NCBI GenBank assembly: GCA_964021645.1
Contig: CAXIAD010000005.1
Span: 31,594-95,593, forward strand
Direction: 5' to 3'
Origin: CANLDA01 sp964021645
Lineage (GTDB): Bacteria; Pseudomonadota; Alphaproteobacteria; Rhodobacterales; Rhodobacteraceae
DNA: 64,000 bases
Shown here: piece by piece, positions 25,179-35,098 of the stretch
Position numbering within the stretch: the stretch's first letter is position 1
Layout: each line of letters begins with the position of its first letter
Notes under the pieces: generated by a model
Told to the model about the DNA's origin: nothing
Databases searched by the model: none
Seen by the model: the letters and a program-made list of their open reading frames with translations, nothing else
Translations under genes and position numbers: made by a program

Positions 25179-27490
25179 TTTCCATCCCCTGCTGCAAGAT
25201 GGGCGAGAACCTGATCACGCGGCCCGTCCACAACCATGCGCCCGGCCTGCATAATCAGGGTGCGGTTGGTCAATGTCAGGATGGGCATCCGGTGGGTTGC
25301 GATAACGGCGGTGCGCCCCTCAAGCCAAGCTTCGAGGCGGCTAACGAGGGTGCGTTCCAGGGTTTGATCAAGTGCTGCGGTGGGTTCATCCAGCAAGACA
25401 ATCGGCGGATTTTGCAGCCAGATACGTGCCCAGCCGATGGATTGACGCTGGCCGATGGACAGCCCCTCGCCGGAATCGCGGATTTCCAGATCTAGGCCCT
25501 TGTGGTGACCGCGCACAAACTGACCCAACCCTGCGAAATCAAGCGCCTGCATGAGGCGGTCATCGTCGCGCTCTAGCTGATTGAGATTGAGGTTGTCGCG
25601 CAGATTTCCTGCGAACAGACGCACGTCTTGGCCCAGATAGCCGATGCCACGCCGGATATCGCGGGAATCGATCTGGGTCATGTCGGTGCCGTCGATCATC
25701 ACCTTGCCTTTGTTCGGCGTATAAAGCCCTGCAAGCACCTTGAGCAGTGTCGATTTACCAGAGCCGTTGGTGCCCAAAACCGCAACCCGTTGGCCCGGTG
25801 TGATGGCAATGCCCGAGACATCCAGAATCGCCGCGCCATCCTCGTCATAGCGGTATTCAAGATCCCGCAACTCAAAGTGACCTTGCAGGGTTTCACGACG
25901 TAGATAGCTGCGCTCTGCCTCTTTTTCCTGAGGGGCAAGGGCGATGGCATCCAGCGCCTCAAGCGCGGCTTTGACGTTGGTCCAGCGCGCGAGCGTGCCT
26001 GCGAATTGTGTGAGTGGTGCAAGGGTACGGCTGGTCAGAATACCGGTGGCGATGATTGTACCGACGGTGAATTCACCTGCAAATACCAGATAGGTGCCCA
26101 GCACCACGGCCAGAATATAGGTCGCTTGTTGCACGCCTTGTGACCAATAGGTCAGCATGCCCGCAAGGCGGCGTTGTTCTGACGAACTATAGGAGGAAAC
26201 GGCGTTCAGCTCATCCCAAAGGCGCATCACGCGATCTTCGCCCCGTTGGGTTTTCAGGGTATCAAGTTCGGTGATGACCTCGTGTAGCAAACGGCCTGCC
26301 TTGGCAGAGGCCCCTTGGGTTTGACGGGTCAGTGCGATCATGCGTTTCTGCATGAAATAGGCGGGTAGCAGCATCAACACGGCCCCCCCAACAATCACCC
26401 AAACGATATTGCCCGCAATGGAGGCCACGAGCAGCAAAAACACCAGTACAAAGGGCACATCTGCAAGCGTCGCAATGGTGGAGGAGGTGAAGAATTCACG
26501 CACCGAGCCAAAGTCGCGCATGGCGGCAAAGAGGCCCGAGGGCGGCAGGGGTTTTTTATCCGAACGCATGCCGATGAGACGCTGCATCAGGTTGCTTTGG
26601 ATCGACAATTCGATATGGCGTCCAGCGGCATCTGTCAGGCGCGCGCGGGCAAGTTTCAGCGTTACCTCAAGCCCGATGGCAAGCAACGCACCGATGGCCA
26701 GCACCCAGAGCGTTGCCTCGGATTGGTGGGGGATCACGCGGTCGTAAACCTGTAGGGAAAACAGCGCAACGGCGACGGCAAGAAGGTTTGCCACCAAGGA
26801 GCCAAGCATGATTTCGCCAACCTGCTTGCGGTACTTGGGGAATTCGCCCCAGAACCAATGGCGACTGGCGATTTTTGGCGTGCTGCGCTCTGTGATCTGC
26901 GCGATGGACGAGCGACCTGTCAGGATTGTGCCCGAGAAAAACGGCTCAAATTCGGCGATAGGCACCTCTGCGCGATTATCGGGGCAGGTGGTGTCAAAAA
27001 TGATCAACGTATCGGCGTCCTGGCTCATCACCAGAACACATTGGTCATTGCTCATCATGGTCATCGCGGGCCAGATATCCGGCTTGAGCGTGACACGTTG
27101 GGAGATCTTGGGTTTGACGCCTGTGGTGGCCAGAGCCTTGGACAGGGCCTTGATCGTGACGTCGCCGGGCGCGCTGGTCCACATGTATTCCGCGATGTCA
27201 GAAACGGGGGTTTCAACGCCGTTCAGGGCCGCAAAAGTCGAGATCAAAGTCGCGCGGTGTTGGATGCGGGTCGCCGTACCCTCGATCAGGGCATTGATGC
27301 CTTTGTCGTCATCAATCAACGACGCAATATCGGGCTGTGGGGCAATCGCGGCAGCGGTTTTTACAGGGGTATTGGCCGCCGCTGGTGAGGCCACGCTAAG
27401 GGAGGGTTGATTTGCCGCGACGGCAGGCTTTGCCAGATTGGCCCTTGGGCCACCAAGCGAGATTGTCACGGGTGTTTTCTTGGCGGTCAA
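25175..27490 (-). CDS. Type I secretion ABC transporter (LapB-like permease/ATPase)
   Basis: 771 residues. An N-terminal ~200-residue C39-peptidase-like domain, without an obvious catalytic cysteine, is followed by six membrane helices and a full ATPase: LGTNGSGKSTLL (Walker A), LSIGQRQSIGWARI (signature), VLLDEPTAALDQ (Walker B). A degenerate C39-like domain marks exporters of large RTX/adhesin proteins such as LapB and HlyB, where it recognises unfolded substrate instead of cutting it. The start is TTG 27490, overlapping the TolC-like stop (TTGA) with GGAGA a few bases upstream. Encoded between its TolC and HlyD partners. Confidence 0.9.
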   Translation of the reverse strand: MTAKKTPVTISLGGPRANLAKPAVAANQPSLSVASPAAANTPVKTAAAIAPQPDIASLIDDDKGINALIEGTATRIQHRATLISTFAALNGVETPVSDIAEYMWTSAPGDVTIKALSKALATTGVKPKISQRVTLKPDIWPAMTMMSNDQCVLVMSQDADTLIIFDTTCPDNRAEVPIAEFEPFFSGTILTGRSSIAQITERSTPKIASRHWFWGEFPKYRKQVGEIMLGSLVANLLAVAVALFSLQVYDRVIPHQSEATLWVLAIGALLAIGLEVTLKLARARLTDAAGRHIELSIQSNLMQRLIGMRSDKKPLPPSGLFAAMRDFGSVREFFTSSTIATLADVPFVLVFLLLVASIAGNIVWVIVGGAVLMLLPAYFMQKRMIALTRQTQGASAKAGRLLHEVITELDTLKTQRGEDRVMRLWDELNAVSSYSSSEQRRLAGMLTYWSQGVQQATYILAVVLGTYLVFAGEFTVGTIIATGILTSRTLAPLTQFAGTLARWTNVKAALEALDAIALAPQEKEAERSYLRRETLQGHFELRDLEYRYDEDGAAILDVSGIAITPGQRVAVLGTNGSGKSTLLKVLAGLYTPNKGKVMIDGTDMTQIDSRDIRRGIGYLGQDVRLFAGNLRDNLNLNQLERDDDRLMQALDFAGLGQFVRGHHKGLDLEIRDSGEGLSIGQRQSIGWARIWLQNPPIVLLDEPTAALDQTLERTLVSRLEAWLEGRTAVIATHRMPILTLTNRTLIMQAGRMVVDGPRDQVLAHLAAGDGK

Positions 27491-28812
27491 ATCGAGTCTC
27501 CGTCGGCGAGGAGCCCCAAATCGCGAGCGAGTTCGAGTTGGATGAGAATAACCTCGTATTTGGCATCTACGTGCGCCTGTTCGCGCTGCACCAATTGTTC
27601 ATAAATCGCGATCACGTCAATGACTGTTCGCTGGCCTGCCTCAAATTGACGTTCAAACAAACGAAAAGTTTCACCGCTGGATTTCGCGAGCTTGGCCGCC
27701 TCTGCCTCTTGGCGGCGAAAGGAGACGAGCCGTTGGCGCAGGCGGCTTTCGTTGCGGCGGGCGGTTTCGCTGGCCTCGGCCACTTGGCGGCGGGAGGTTT
27801 CTTTTGTTGCTTCGATGGCTTTTAGGTGGGCGCCGGTGCCAAAGCCAATAGGCTGGGACGTGCCCAGACCAATACCGCCGGTGGTGCCGCTATCGGTTAC
27901 ATTCGCCGAGGCGGTGAGGCTGGGTAGTAATCCGGCGCGTGAAACGGTGGCTTGCGCCACGCTGCGCGTTGCCTCGGCAGAGGATTTTAGCACTTCAAGT
28001 GCTTCAACCTCACGTTGAGGAATGTCCAGATCAAACAGGGTTGGCTTTGTCTCAAACATCTGGCCGGTCATGGCCTGCAATTCGGCGCGGGCCGTTGTCG
28101 CCGCCTCGGTTGAAGTGGATTGATCAGCCCGCATATCGCTTATCTTGCTTTCGACAACGCGCTGGTCTGCACTGTCTGAAACGCCGCCATTGACGCGGCC
28201 AATAACGATCCGCTCAAATTCATGCATCCGGGACAGGGCGCGCGCGCTAAGGCTGGCCTTTTCATCGCCACGCAAGCCCGACAGATAGAGCGATAGGGCA
28301 GTATAAACCCGGTCATTCATATCAATCGACAGGTTGACGGCGGCGACCTCTACATCGGCGGCGGCAAACTCGCGTTCGGCCTTGCGGCGGCCATTATCAA
28401 ACAACACCTGTTCAACAAGGATTCCAGCGACAAGATCCCCTAGGCTGGTCAGGCTGATATTGGGGCCAATCGTGGGCAGCCAATTTTTGGATTGGGCTTC
28501 GGCACGCAGTTTTGCGCTGCGCAGTTTTGCCTCGGATGCGCGGGCGCTGGCGTTTAGCGCGGCATCGGCTACGGTATTGTAAGGGCCAGATTTTAGGATT
28601 GATTTACGCTCTAGCAGCGTTTCGATAACGACGGATTGATTATCCCCGGTGACCTGTTGAAAGCTGCCATCCTGTAGGGCCGCTTTTGTGGTCTCTTCTT
28701 GGGCAGGTTTCTTGGTGAACGATGGCAATTCAGCCATACAGCCGGACATGACAGTGGCCGCCGCCAATGCCACAAGCGCCCTGTTCACCTGCCTCAAGTT
28801 TTCACCTCCCAT
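27487..28812 (-). CDS. TolC-family outer-membrane channel of the type I system
   Basis: 441 residues. A hydrophobic leader ends at a possible lipobox (MSGC), so it may be a lipoprotein. Two tandem OEP repeats rich in helical heptads follow, with the usual ALDV-type and late ARDLGLL motifs. ATG 28812 is chosen over the much longer upstream reading because it has an AAGG site and starts a signal peptide; the extra upstream part would overlap the adhesin gene. It overlaps the ABC gene start by four bases, forming TolC-ABC-HlyD order. Confidence 0.85.
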   Translation of the reverse strand: MGGENLRQVNRALVALAAATVMSGCMAELPSFTKKPAQEETTKAALQDGSFQQVTGDNQSVVIETLLERKSILKSGPYNTVADAALNASARASEAKLRSAKLRAEAQSKNWLPTIGPNISLTSLGDLVAGILVEQVLFDNGRRKAEREFAAADVEVAAVNLSIDMNDRVYTALSLYLSGLRGDEKASLSARALSRMHEFERIVIGRVNGGVSDSADQRVVESKISDMRADQSTSTEAATTARAELQAMTGQMFETKPTLFDLDIPQREVEALEVLKSSAEATRSVAQATVSRAGLLPSLTASANVTDSGTTGGIGLGTSQPIGFGTGAHLKAIEATKETSRRQVAEASETARRNESRLRQRLVSFRRQEAEAAKLAKSSGETFRLFERQFEAGQRTVIDVIAIYEQLVQREQAHVDAKYEVILIQLELARDLGLLADGDSI

Positions 28813-28844
28813 GTGCGCACCCTTTCTGTATCGAGGGGTTTGGA

Positions 28845-28871
28845 GCGTAGCACACACGGGATGTGCTACGC
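28845..28871 (-). terminator. Hairpin between the adhesin gene and the secretion genes
   Basis: The stem GCGTAGCACA (28845-28854) pairs with TGTGCTACGC (28862-28871) with a seven-base loop, in the 70-base gap between the adhesin stop and the TolC-like start. On the minus strand it would act as a partial terminator, which could raise adhesin mRNA above secretion-gene mRNA. Confidence 0.5.
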
Positions 28872-28882
28872 CCGGCGCGCCA

Positions 28883-31800
28883 TCAGATGATGACGTTGAT
28901 ATCCTGATCCACGACAACCATCGCCCCATCGTCGCCGATGGTGTAAACCTCATAGGTTTCACCGTCGATATCGCGGGTTTCGGTTGTTTTGGTCGCGTTG
29001 GACAATGTGATGCTATCGTCAGTGCCGCCAGAGATCGTTAGCGTATCGGACGTGCCCGAAAGCTGCTGAATTTGCGCCTCGGTCAAGGTCAGATTGGCAT
29101 CTGCCGCATAGTCGAGATTGAGCGACTGGATGTCAAAACGAGCCAACCCAGCGTTATCAATTGTACCCGCGTTGGTTGCGCTGTCTTCTAGGACAACCAA
29201 GGTGCCCGAGGCATTGCCAGAGCTATCCGCGCTGCTGACAACCAGATGGGTGCCGGACGAAACGGGCGTGTTAAACGTGTACTCTGTTCCGAACACCGGA
29301 TCGCTGGATTGCGTGTAGGCCGGAGAGGCAATCGTGCCATCGGTTTCAAGCGAGTTTACCACAAAACTATCCGGGGAGCCGTCGGTGCTGATGCGGCGCA
29401 CGTCTGATCCCGAGAAGGTCACAGAGTCCACTTCTGGTGTGTCGATCACAGTATCAACCTGGAAGGTATCGCTGACAGTATCGGTGTTACCTGCGAGGTC
29501 AGTGGCTGACACAACCGCAGTTGCGACATAAGTTCCGGCAGGCAGATCATCCGCGCTGAACTTCACCGACCAATTGCCGGCCACATCCACATCCGCCGTA
29601 CGGGTAACGCCCTGCACCGATACGGTGACAACAGAACCGGGTTCGGTTGTGCCGGTCAGAACGGTGCCCGCAGCGTGTTCGCTGGCGTTCACGACGTCAT
29701 CGGTGGCCTGAGTTGTCTCAATGCCTAGATTGTCGACGTTGGTATCCACGTTAAAGCTGTCGGAGATGGTGCTGACGTTGCCTGCAAGGTCCGTCGCGGT
29801 GGCCGTAACCGATGTGACGTAGGTGCCTGTCGGAATATCCGTCGCGGCAAAGGTTACATCCCAATTGCCCGCAGCATCTACTGCCGCCAATCGTGTCACC
29901 AGCCCAAGCTGAACTGAAACGGTTGAACCCGGCTCTGTTGTGCCAGAAAGCGTTACGCCATCCGCACGTTCAGCCAGATTGACGACATCGTCGCCCTCTA
30001 CCTGTGCCGCGCTGATTGTGTGGTTGTCCACAAGGGTATCAAGTTTAACTGAATCCGACACGCTGCGGCTGTTGCCCGCGTCATCAGTGATCGAAGCGGT
30101 AATGGGCAAGGTTGAGGTGCCTGTTGGAACCTCGGATGCAGCAAAGGTGCTGGACCAGTTGCCATTCAGATCGGCGGTGACCTGATGTGTCGCAGCGCCT
30201 AGGGCCACTGTGACCGTCAGGCCCGGTGTCGCTGTGCCGCTGATATCCACACCATCGGCGCGTTCAACCGCGTTGATGGTATCGTCGATTTCGATGGGGA
30301 GGCTGGACAAGGCAACCTCGCCTGCGACGGTATCAATCCGCAAGGCAGATGTTGCGGTGGCAGTGTTGCCCGCAGCATCGGTTGAAAGAACAGAAACCGC
30401 CGTATCAAATTCACCAGCAGGCAAGGAGCCCGCAGCAAAGGCCGCGCTCCATGTGCCGTCAGATTGAACTGTGGCTGAGCGGGTTACGCCGGCGACTGTC
30501 ACTTGGACGGTGCTGCCTGCCTCGGCTGTGCCGGTGATTTCGACACCGGTGGCGGCCTCGGCTGCGTTGACGATATTGTCGCCACCCGCAAGATTTGCGT
30601 CAATTGCCACGCCGGTTGTGGTGTCGATGCGCACGGTTGCCGATGTTGTGTCACTGTTACCTGCTGCATCGGTTGCAACCACGGAAACGGTGGCGTCGTA
30701 TTCGCCTGTGGGGATTTCACTAGCGGTAAAGTTTGATGTCCACGTGCCATCTGAGGCAGCGGTCACGCTATGCGAAACGCCTTGGAGGGTGACAACAACG
30801 GCGGCACCTGCCTCGGCTGTGCCGGAAAGTGTGACGCCGCTGCTTTGCTCGGCACCGCTGATCACATTGTCGCCCGCAATCGGCGCGGACAAAGAAACGC
30901 CGTTTTCAGTATCAACATGCACAGAATGTGTGGTTGAGAAACTATTGCCAGCCGCGTCAGTTGTGGTGACCGAAATAGTGGAATCATAGGTGCCCGCAGC
31001 GATGGCCGCCGCGCCGAAATCTACGGACCACGTGCCGCCACTGCCCACGGTTGTGGTATGGGTCACGCCCTGAAATTCGACCGAAATGCTTGCGCCAGCT
31101 TCGCCGGTGCCTGTCAGCGTGATGCCGTCCGAGGCCTCGGATGCGTTGATCACATTGTCGGTTTCAACGGTATTCACAGCAGCCGGAGGGGCCACGGTGT
31201 CAACCACCAGAACCTCGGTGACGGTATAGCTATTGCCGCGCGCGTCGGTGGTGACGATGGTGACATCGGTTTCATATTCGCCGGTCGCGACTTCGCTTGC
31301 GTCAAACAACACCGACCAGCTGCCATCAAGGGCAACGGTGGTTGTGTGAGTCACGCCGGAAATCTCGACAGATACAGTTGCGCCAGCCTCGCCTGTACCG
31401 GAAATCGTGGCACCGCTGCTGTGTCCGGCGCCGTTTACCAAATCGCCAACAGATTGGGTGCCAGCCTGCACATCTAGGTCAGGGGCGGTTGTATCAATAT
31501 CAACAGAAGGACCAGCCAAGGTGGTGATTGTGCCATCAGTAGCCGTCACAACAACTGCCGCGACATAGACGCCGTCTGCTGGCAACTCGGAGGGGTCAAA
31601 TTCGCTGATCCACGTGCCATCATCGCCGATTGTGACGGTTTTGACGGAAGTGCCTACGGTCACCTCGACCGTGGAGCCGGGCGCGCCAGTCCCTGTGATT
31701 GTCACGGTATCAGGGCCAGTGCCGCCAATAATGCGCGAAACATCCGGGTCATCTACGGTTGGCACGATTGGACCACCGCCACCGCCGCCACCGATTACAG

Positions 31801-32272
31801 CAGCAGCACCAACACCCGCCGCCGCAAGACCTGCGGAGCCGCCCAAGCCAGCAATTGCTGGAAGGATCAGGGGTGCAACAACCGGTTCAATCCGCTCTAC
31901 GTCAAGGAAAACCAGATCGTCATAGGCGCTCCATTTTCCGCCGACGTCGATGGCAACATAATCTGCATAGATCGCATCGCCTTGTGCGTCATACAGCACG
32001 GCCTCGACGAAATCGCCTTCTTCGCTGAGGAAAAGATGTTTGTTGCTAGTTGAATCGGTGAAGTAACCCTCAAGGATCAAAACTTCGCCATTGGCGAGGA
32101 TCACATGAAGATCGCTGCCTTTTTGCGCGTAACTCTGGATGTCTCCAGGCCGCAAATTCAACGCAATGTCATTACCGGATGTCACGTCTATAGATGAAGG
32201 AGACCCTTCATTGAACGTGCCACGCTGCGCCACGCCATCCGTGCCCCGGACAGCATACCCTATCAAACTCAT
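28883..32272 (-). CDS. BapA-like repetitive surface adhesin, T1SS substrate
   Basis: 1129 residues. The N-terminus is a BapA-prefix-like domain (about residues 1-130) with a glycine-rich hydrophobic linker (GGGGGGG). About eight Ig-like repeats of roughly 95 residues follow, each with a G-x-A-x-x-G start, a GTWS-type turn and a D-x-AGN ending, closing in VDT. The last ~180 residues contain LTLTEAQIQQLSGTSD and the C-terminal strand DQDINVII, a typical type I secretion signal. Such proteins mediate attachment and biofilm. The gene lies directly upstream of a full type I system in the same direction. Repeats make it prone to copy-number change. Confidence 0.85.
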   Translation of the reverse strand: MSLIGYAVRGTDGVAQRGTFNEGSPSSIDVTSGNDIALNLRPGDIQSYAQKGSDLHVILANGEVLILEGYFTDSTSNKHLFLSEEGDFVEAVLYDAQGDAIYADYVAIDVGGKWSAYDDLVFLDVERIEPVVAPLILPAIAGLGGSAGLAAAGVGAAAVIGGGGGGGPIVPTVDDPDVSRIIGGTGPDTVTITGTGAPGSTVEVTVGTSVKTVTIGDDGTWISEFDPSELPADGVYVAAVVVTATDGTITTLAGPSVDIDTTAPDLDVQAGTQSVGDLVNGAGHSSGATISGTGEAGATVSVEISGVTHTTTVALDGSWSVLFDASEVATGEYETDVTIVTTDARGNSYTVTEVLVVDTVAPPAAVNTVETDNVINASEASDGITLTGTGEAGASISVEFQGVTHTTTVGSGGTWSVDFGAAAIAAGTYDSTISVTTTDAAGNSFSTTHSVHVDTENGVSLSAPIAGDNVISGAEQSSGVTLSGTAEAGAAVVVTLQGVSHSVTAASDGTWTSNFTASEIPTGEYDATVSVVATDAAGNSDTTSATVRIDTTTGVAIDANLAGGDNIVNAAEAATGVEITGTAEAGSTVQVTVAGVTRSATVQSDGTWSAAFAAGSLPAGEFDTAVSVLSTDAAGNTATATSALRIDTVAGEVALSSLPIEIDDTINAVERADGVDISGTATPGLTVTVALGAATHQVTADLNGNWSSTFAASEVPTGTSTLPITASITDDAGNSRSVSDSVKLDTLVDNHTISAAQVEGDDVVNLAERADGVTLSGTTEPGSTVSVQLGLVTRLAAVDAAGNWDVTFAATDIPTGTYVTSVTATATDLAGNVSTISDSFNVDTNVDNLGIETTQATDDVVNASEHAAGTVLTGTTEPGSVVTVSVQGVTRTADVDVAGNWSVKFSADDLPAGTYVATAVVSATDLAGNTDTVSDTFQVDTVIDTPEVDSVTFSGSDVRRISTDGSPDSFVVNSLETDGTIASPAYTQSSDPVFGTEYTFNTPVSSGTHLVVSSADSSGNASGTLVVLEDSATNAGTIDNAGLARFDIQSLNLDYAADANLTLTEAQIQQLSGTSDTLTISGGTDDSITLSNATKTTETRDIDGETYEVYTIGDDGAMVVVDQDINVII

Positions 32273-32643
32273 GAAATCACCGCTCGTTTTTATGGTTCGG
32301 GCATTTTTGCCCTTGTTGTTAGTGTTCCAAACTTAACTGGAAATAGAATCCACGACTAGGGGAAATTTTGGCGAGACCCCCCAAATGTGGCGAAATCCCC
32401 AATGGGATGTGTCCAAATGATGACGTATTTGCTCTCACAGATGCAAATTGACAACACTTTTGCCCGGATGGGTCTGTGTATTTTGCACGGCTAGAGGGGC
32501 TTAGCCTTTGGTGGGGCAAAAAACTCTTATCGCGTAGGCAAAGACTATTTGACGGCAAAACCGATTTATCGTTCTGATTTACAGTCAGGCAAGGCACCGC
32601 CAGATGCCCCCCAATAGTGTTGGATTATAGAAGGTCGTCACCA
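32273..32643. promoter_or_regulatory. Divergent region between adhesin and phosphodiesterase-like gene
   Basis: 371 bases. A short hairpin GGGCA-TTTT-TGCCC lies at 32299-32312 in what would be the adhesin leader. The rest is AT-richer than its surroundings and presumably holds both promoters; no operator is obvious. Confidence 0.35.
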
Positions 32644-33483
32644 ATGCGTAAAAAGCTACTGGTCATCGTGGTTGATGGAGTCCCATGGGACAATTGGTCA
32701 TTATTCGGAAATCTTGAGGGGTGGGTAGATGCCGGGGAGGCGCGCAAGTGGAAAATGCGCTCTGTTTTACCGTCCACATCGGCCAGTTGCTATGCCTCGA
32801 TCCATACCGGGGTTTCGCCTGCGGTGCATGGGGTGACAGGCAATGACAACGTGTTTCGCGTAAATATGCCGGACGTTTTCAGCGCGTTACGCCAAGCGGA
32901 TCAGGTGACTGGCGCAGTCACGCATTCCTATTGGTCGGAGTTTTTCAACCGCGCGCCTTTTGATCCGGTGCGTGATCTGGAATATGATGAACCCGACAGC
33001 ACCAGCATCAACCACGGCAGATTTCACACGATGTCTGGCTATGGGATGTTGAATCAGATGACCCCAAGTGATGCAGATTTATTTGCGACACTGACCATGC
33101 TGACAGAGCGCTACAAACTGGATTATGGCATCCTGCATACCTGCACATTGGATTGCATGGGGCATCGGTTTCGCCATGAATGCTATGAAATGGATAACGC
33201 GATCTTTCATCTGGATGAAAAGCTGGCGCAATACATCACGCGCTGGCGCAACGCTGGGTATGAGGTGATGGTCACCGCCGATCATGGCCAAAGCCTGAGG
33301 GGGCATCACGGGGGGCGCGGGGCGGATCAACAAGATTTTGCGCTGTACTATTTTGGCGATGCCGAAGGTGTAGAGGGCGACCAACTGCTGGATCAACGGC
33401 AATTGGCACCCACGGTGATATCGCTGATGGGGGCCGATGTTCCTGACACGATGACGTTTGAGCCGTTTCTGCGGAATTCCTAA
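32644..33483 (+). CDS. Alkaline-phosphatase-superfamily phosphodiesterase/nucleotide pyrophosphatase-like protein
   Basis: 279 residues. Metal-site marks of the superfamily appear in order: an N-terminal VVDGVPWD aspartate, a nucleophile-like STSASCYASIHTG segment, and the late pairs LDCMGH and TADHGQS. The layout fits type I phosphodiesterase/nucleotide pyrophosphatase-like enzymes that cleave phosphodiesters or phosphonate esters. There is no signal peptide, so it is probably cytoplasmic. ATG 32644 has an AAGG site. The preceding gene is divergent and the next converges, with a hairpin terminator after the stop, so it stands alone. Its natural substrate is unknown. Confidence 0.7.
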   Translation: MRKKLLVIVVDGVPWDNWSLFGNLEGWVDAGEARKWKMRSVLPSTSASCYASIHTGVSPAVHGVTGNDNVFRVNMPDVFSALRQADQVTGAVTHSYWSEFFNRAPFDPVRDLEYDEPDSTSINHGRFHTMSGYGMLNQMTPSDADLFATLTMLTERYKLDYGILHTCTLDCMGHRFRHECYEMDNAIFHLDEKLAQYITRWRNAGYEVMVTADHGQSLRGHHGGRGADQQDFALYYFGDAEGVEGDQLLDQRQLAPTVISLMGADVPDTMTFEPFLRNS

Positions 33484-33498
33484 GCGTTGATAGATTAG

Positions 33499-33530
33499 CA
33501 AAGCGGCGCTGGTACGCTGGCGTCGCTTTG
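33499..33530. terminator. Possible bidirectional terminator between convergent genes
   Basis: CAAAGCGGCG pairs with CGTCGCTTTG (one G-T pair) across a 12-base loop, placed between the convergent phosphodiesterase-like and LysR genes. No T tract follows. Confidence 0.4.
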
Positions 33531-33563
33531 TGATCGTTGTTGATGTGTTCGTTTGGGCGATAC

Positions 33564-34478
33564 TTAAAACATATCGTTGATTAGCCGTAATTCGCGACTT
33601 AGGGCGGCGGCGAAATTGGTGGCCAGGGCAGAGGGCGGGCGATGCGCCGGCTGTAGGATCGAGATGTCGAGCGTGACACGAGGCAGGAACGGGCGAAACA
33701 CCACGGGGTGTGGTTCGGGGCGTCCTTTTATGTATCCCGCAGCAGTGATCGGGTCACAGATACAGTAACACAGCCCCTTTTCCACAAGCACCATCGCGGG
33801 ATGGAAATTGCGCAACTCAAACCGCTGCACGAAATCCGCCTTTTGCGATTTAAAGGCGCGCTGGGTGTCGATCAGATTTGGATGCCCCTCTTGTAGGGCG
33901 GCAAGTGGCAGGCCACTGAGATCAGAGGCGGTAATGACATCCTGCTGCGCCAAGGGATCATCGGCGGACAGGGCACACACGCAATCCAACTGAAAATCCT
34001 CGGTGTCGAGCGCACCGGAAATGGAGGGTGTTTCAGACAGTCCGATGTCATATTGTTGCGATGCAATCCATTCCTCGATCACAGAGGAGGCGCGCATCAT
34101 CAGCGATACCTTTACGTCGGGTTTATCGACCAGAAAGTCTGCAACAAGCTGGGGCATCATCACCATAGAGGCCGCTGGCATACAGGCAATTTTCAGGCGC
34201 CCTTGGGTTAGAGAACCGATTTCTTGCATCGTGCGAGACGATAGCGCCAAACGATCCAAAATCGCCTCGGCTTGGAGGACAAAATAGCGTGCCTCGGGTG
34301 TGGGAACCAGTTTTCCACGCTGCCGACGAAAGAGGGAAAGGCCCAACTCGGCCTCAAGATTTGCGATGAGTGCGCTGGCGGCGGGTTGCGTTCGTCCAAG
34401 GATTTTGGCGGCCTCAGAGACGGATCCGGTGCGCATCACCTCGCGAAATGCCTTAAGTTGGCGAAAACTGATGTTCAT
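33564..34478 (-). CDS. LysR-family transcriptional regulator
   Basis: 304 residues: N-terminal winged HTH (FRQLKAFREVMRTGSVSEAA, then GRTQPAASALI) and a C-terminal periplasmic-binding-protein-like effector domain. It is divergent from the TRAP/dehydrogenase operon with 143 bases between starts, the classic arrangement for a LysR activator of that operon. The gap includes an AT-rich stretch (around 34520-34550) suitable for a T-N11-A site, though I could not fix one. The effector is probably the amine or imino-acid carried by the TRAP system. Confidence 0.85.
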   Translation of the reverse strand: MNISFRQLKAFREVMRTGSVSEAAKILGRTQPAASALIANLEAELGLSLFRRQRGKLVPTPEARYFVLQAEAILDRLALSSRTMQEIGSLTQGRLKIACMPAASMVMMPQLVADFLVDKPDVKVSLMMRASSVIEEWIASQQYDIGLSETPSISGALDTEDFQLDCVCALSADDPLAQQDVITASDLSGLPLAALQEGHPNLIDTQRAFKSQKADFVQRFELRNFHPAMVLVEKGLCYCICDPITAAGYIKGRPEPHPVVFRPFLPRVTLDISILQPAHRPPSALATNFAAALSRELRLINDMF

Positions 34479-34621
34479 TTGGATTTGATTTCCTTGTGTA
34501 TTTCCCTAACTCATAAAGCAACTTAATATACTAATCCATTTTATTGTTTTGACTTGATACCCTCTCAGAACGACCCTGATGCAATCAACGCAATACGGTT
34601 TTGCGTTTCGGGGAGGCGTTC

Positions 34622-35098
34622 ATGACACGGTTTGCAAGCGTTCTGTTAACAACGCTGATCTGCTTGGTGGCTCTGGGTCAATTCGTACAGGTGATCACGC
34701 GGTATGTTCTGGAAATTCCGGTGATGGGTCTGGAGGAAAGCCTGCTTTTCCCAACCTTGTGGCTGTATGTTTTGGGGGCGGTCAATGCATCGCGAGAGAA
34801 CTCGCATATCCGCGCCAATGTGATGGAAATTTTCCTAAAGACCAAACGCCAACACCAAATTCTTGCGGCAATCGGCGAGATGATTAGCCTGATAATCGGC
34901 CTGTGGTTGACCTATTGGGCCTATGATTTTGCCAAGTATTCGCTGCGGGTTTGGCGCGAAAGTCCGACGCTTTATCTGCCCACTTTTTGGGTCGATAGCG
35001 CCCTTGTCATCGGCCTAATTCTGATGATGGTTTTCACCGCGATGCATCTGCTGTCCCATCTGCGCGCAATTTTTTCAAAGGAACGCTTCGATGATTGA
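34622..35098 (+). CDS. TRAP transporter small membrane subunit (DctQ-like)
   Basis: 158 residues with four predicted membrane helices and the DctQ-type RYVLEIPVMGLEE loop. It is the first gene of a six-gene operon. ATG 34622 is preceded by GGGGAGG. It partners the DctM-like permease, with an eight-base overlap at its 3' end. Confidence 0.85.
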   Translation: MTRFASVLLTTLICLVALGQFVQVITRYVLEIPVMGLEESLLFPTLWLYVLGAVNASRENSHIRANVMEIFLKTKRQHQILAAIGEMISLIIGLWLTYWAYDFAKYSLRVWRESPTLYLPTFWVDSALVIGLILMMVFTAMHLLSHLRAIFSKERFDD

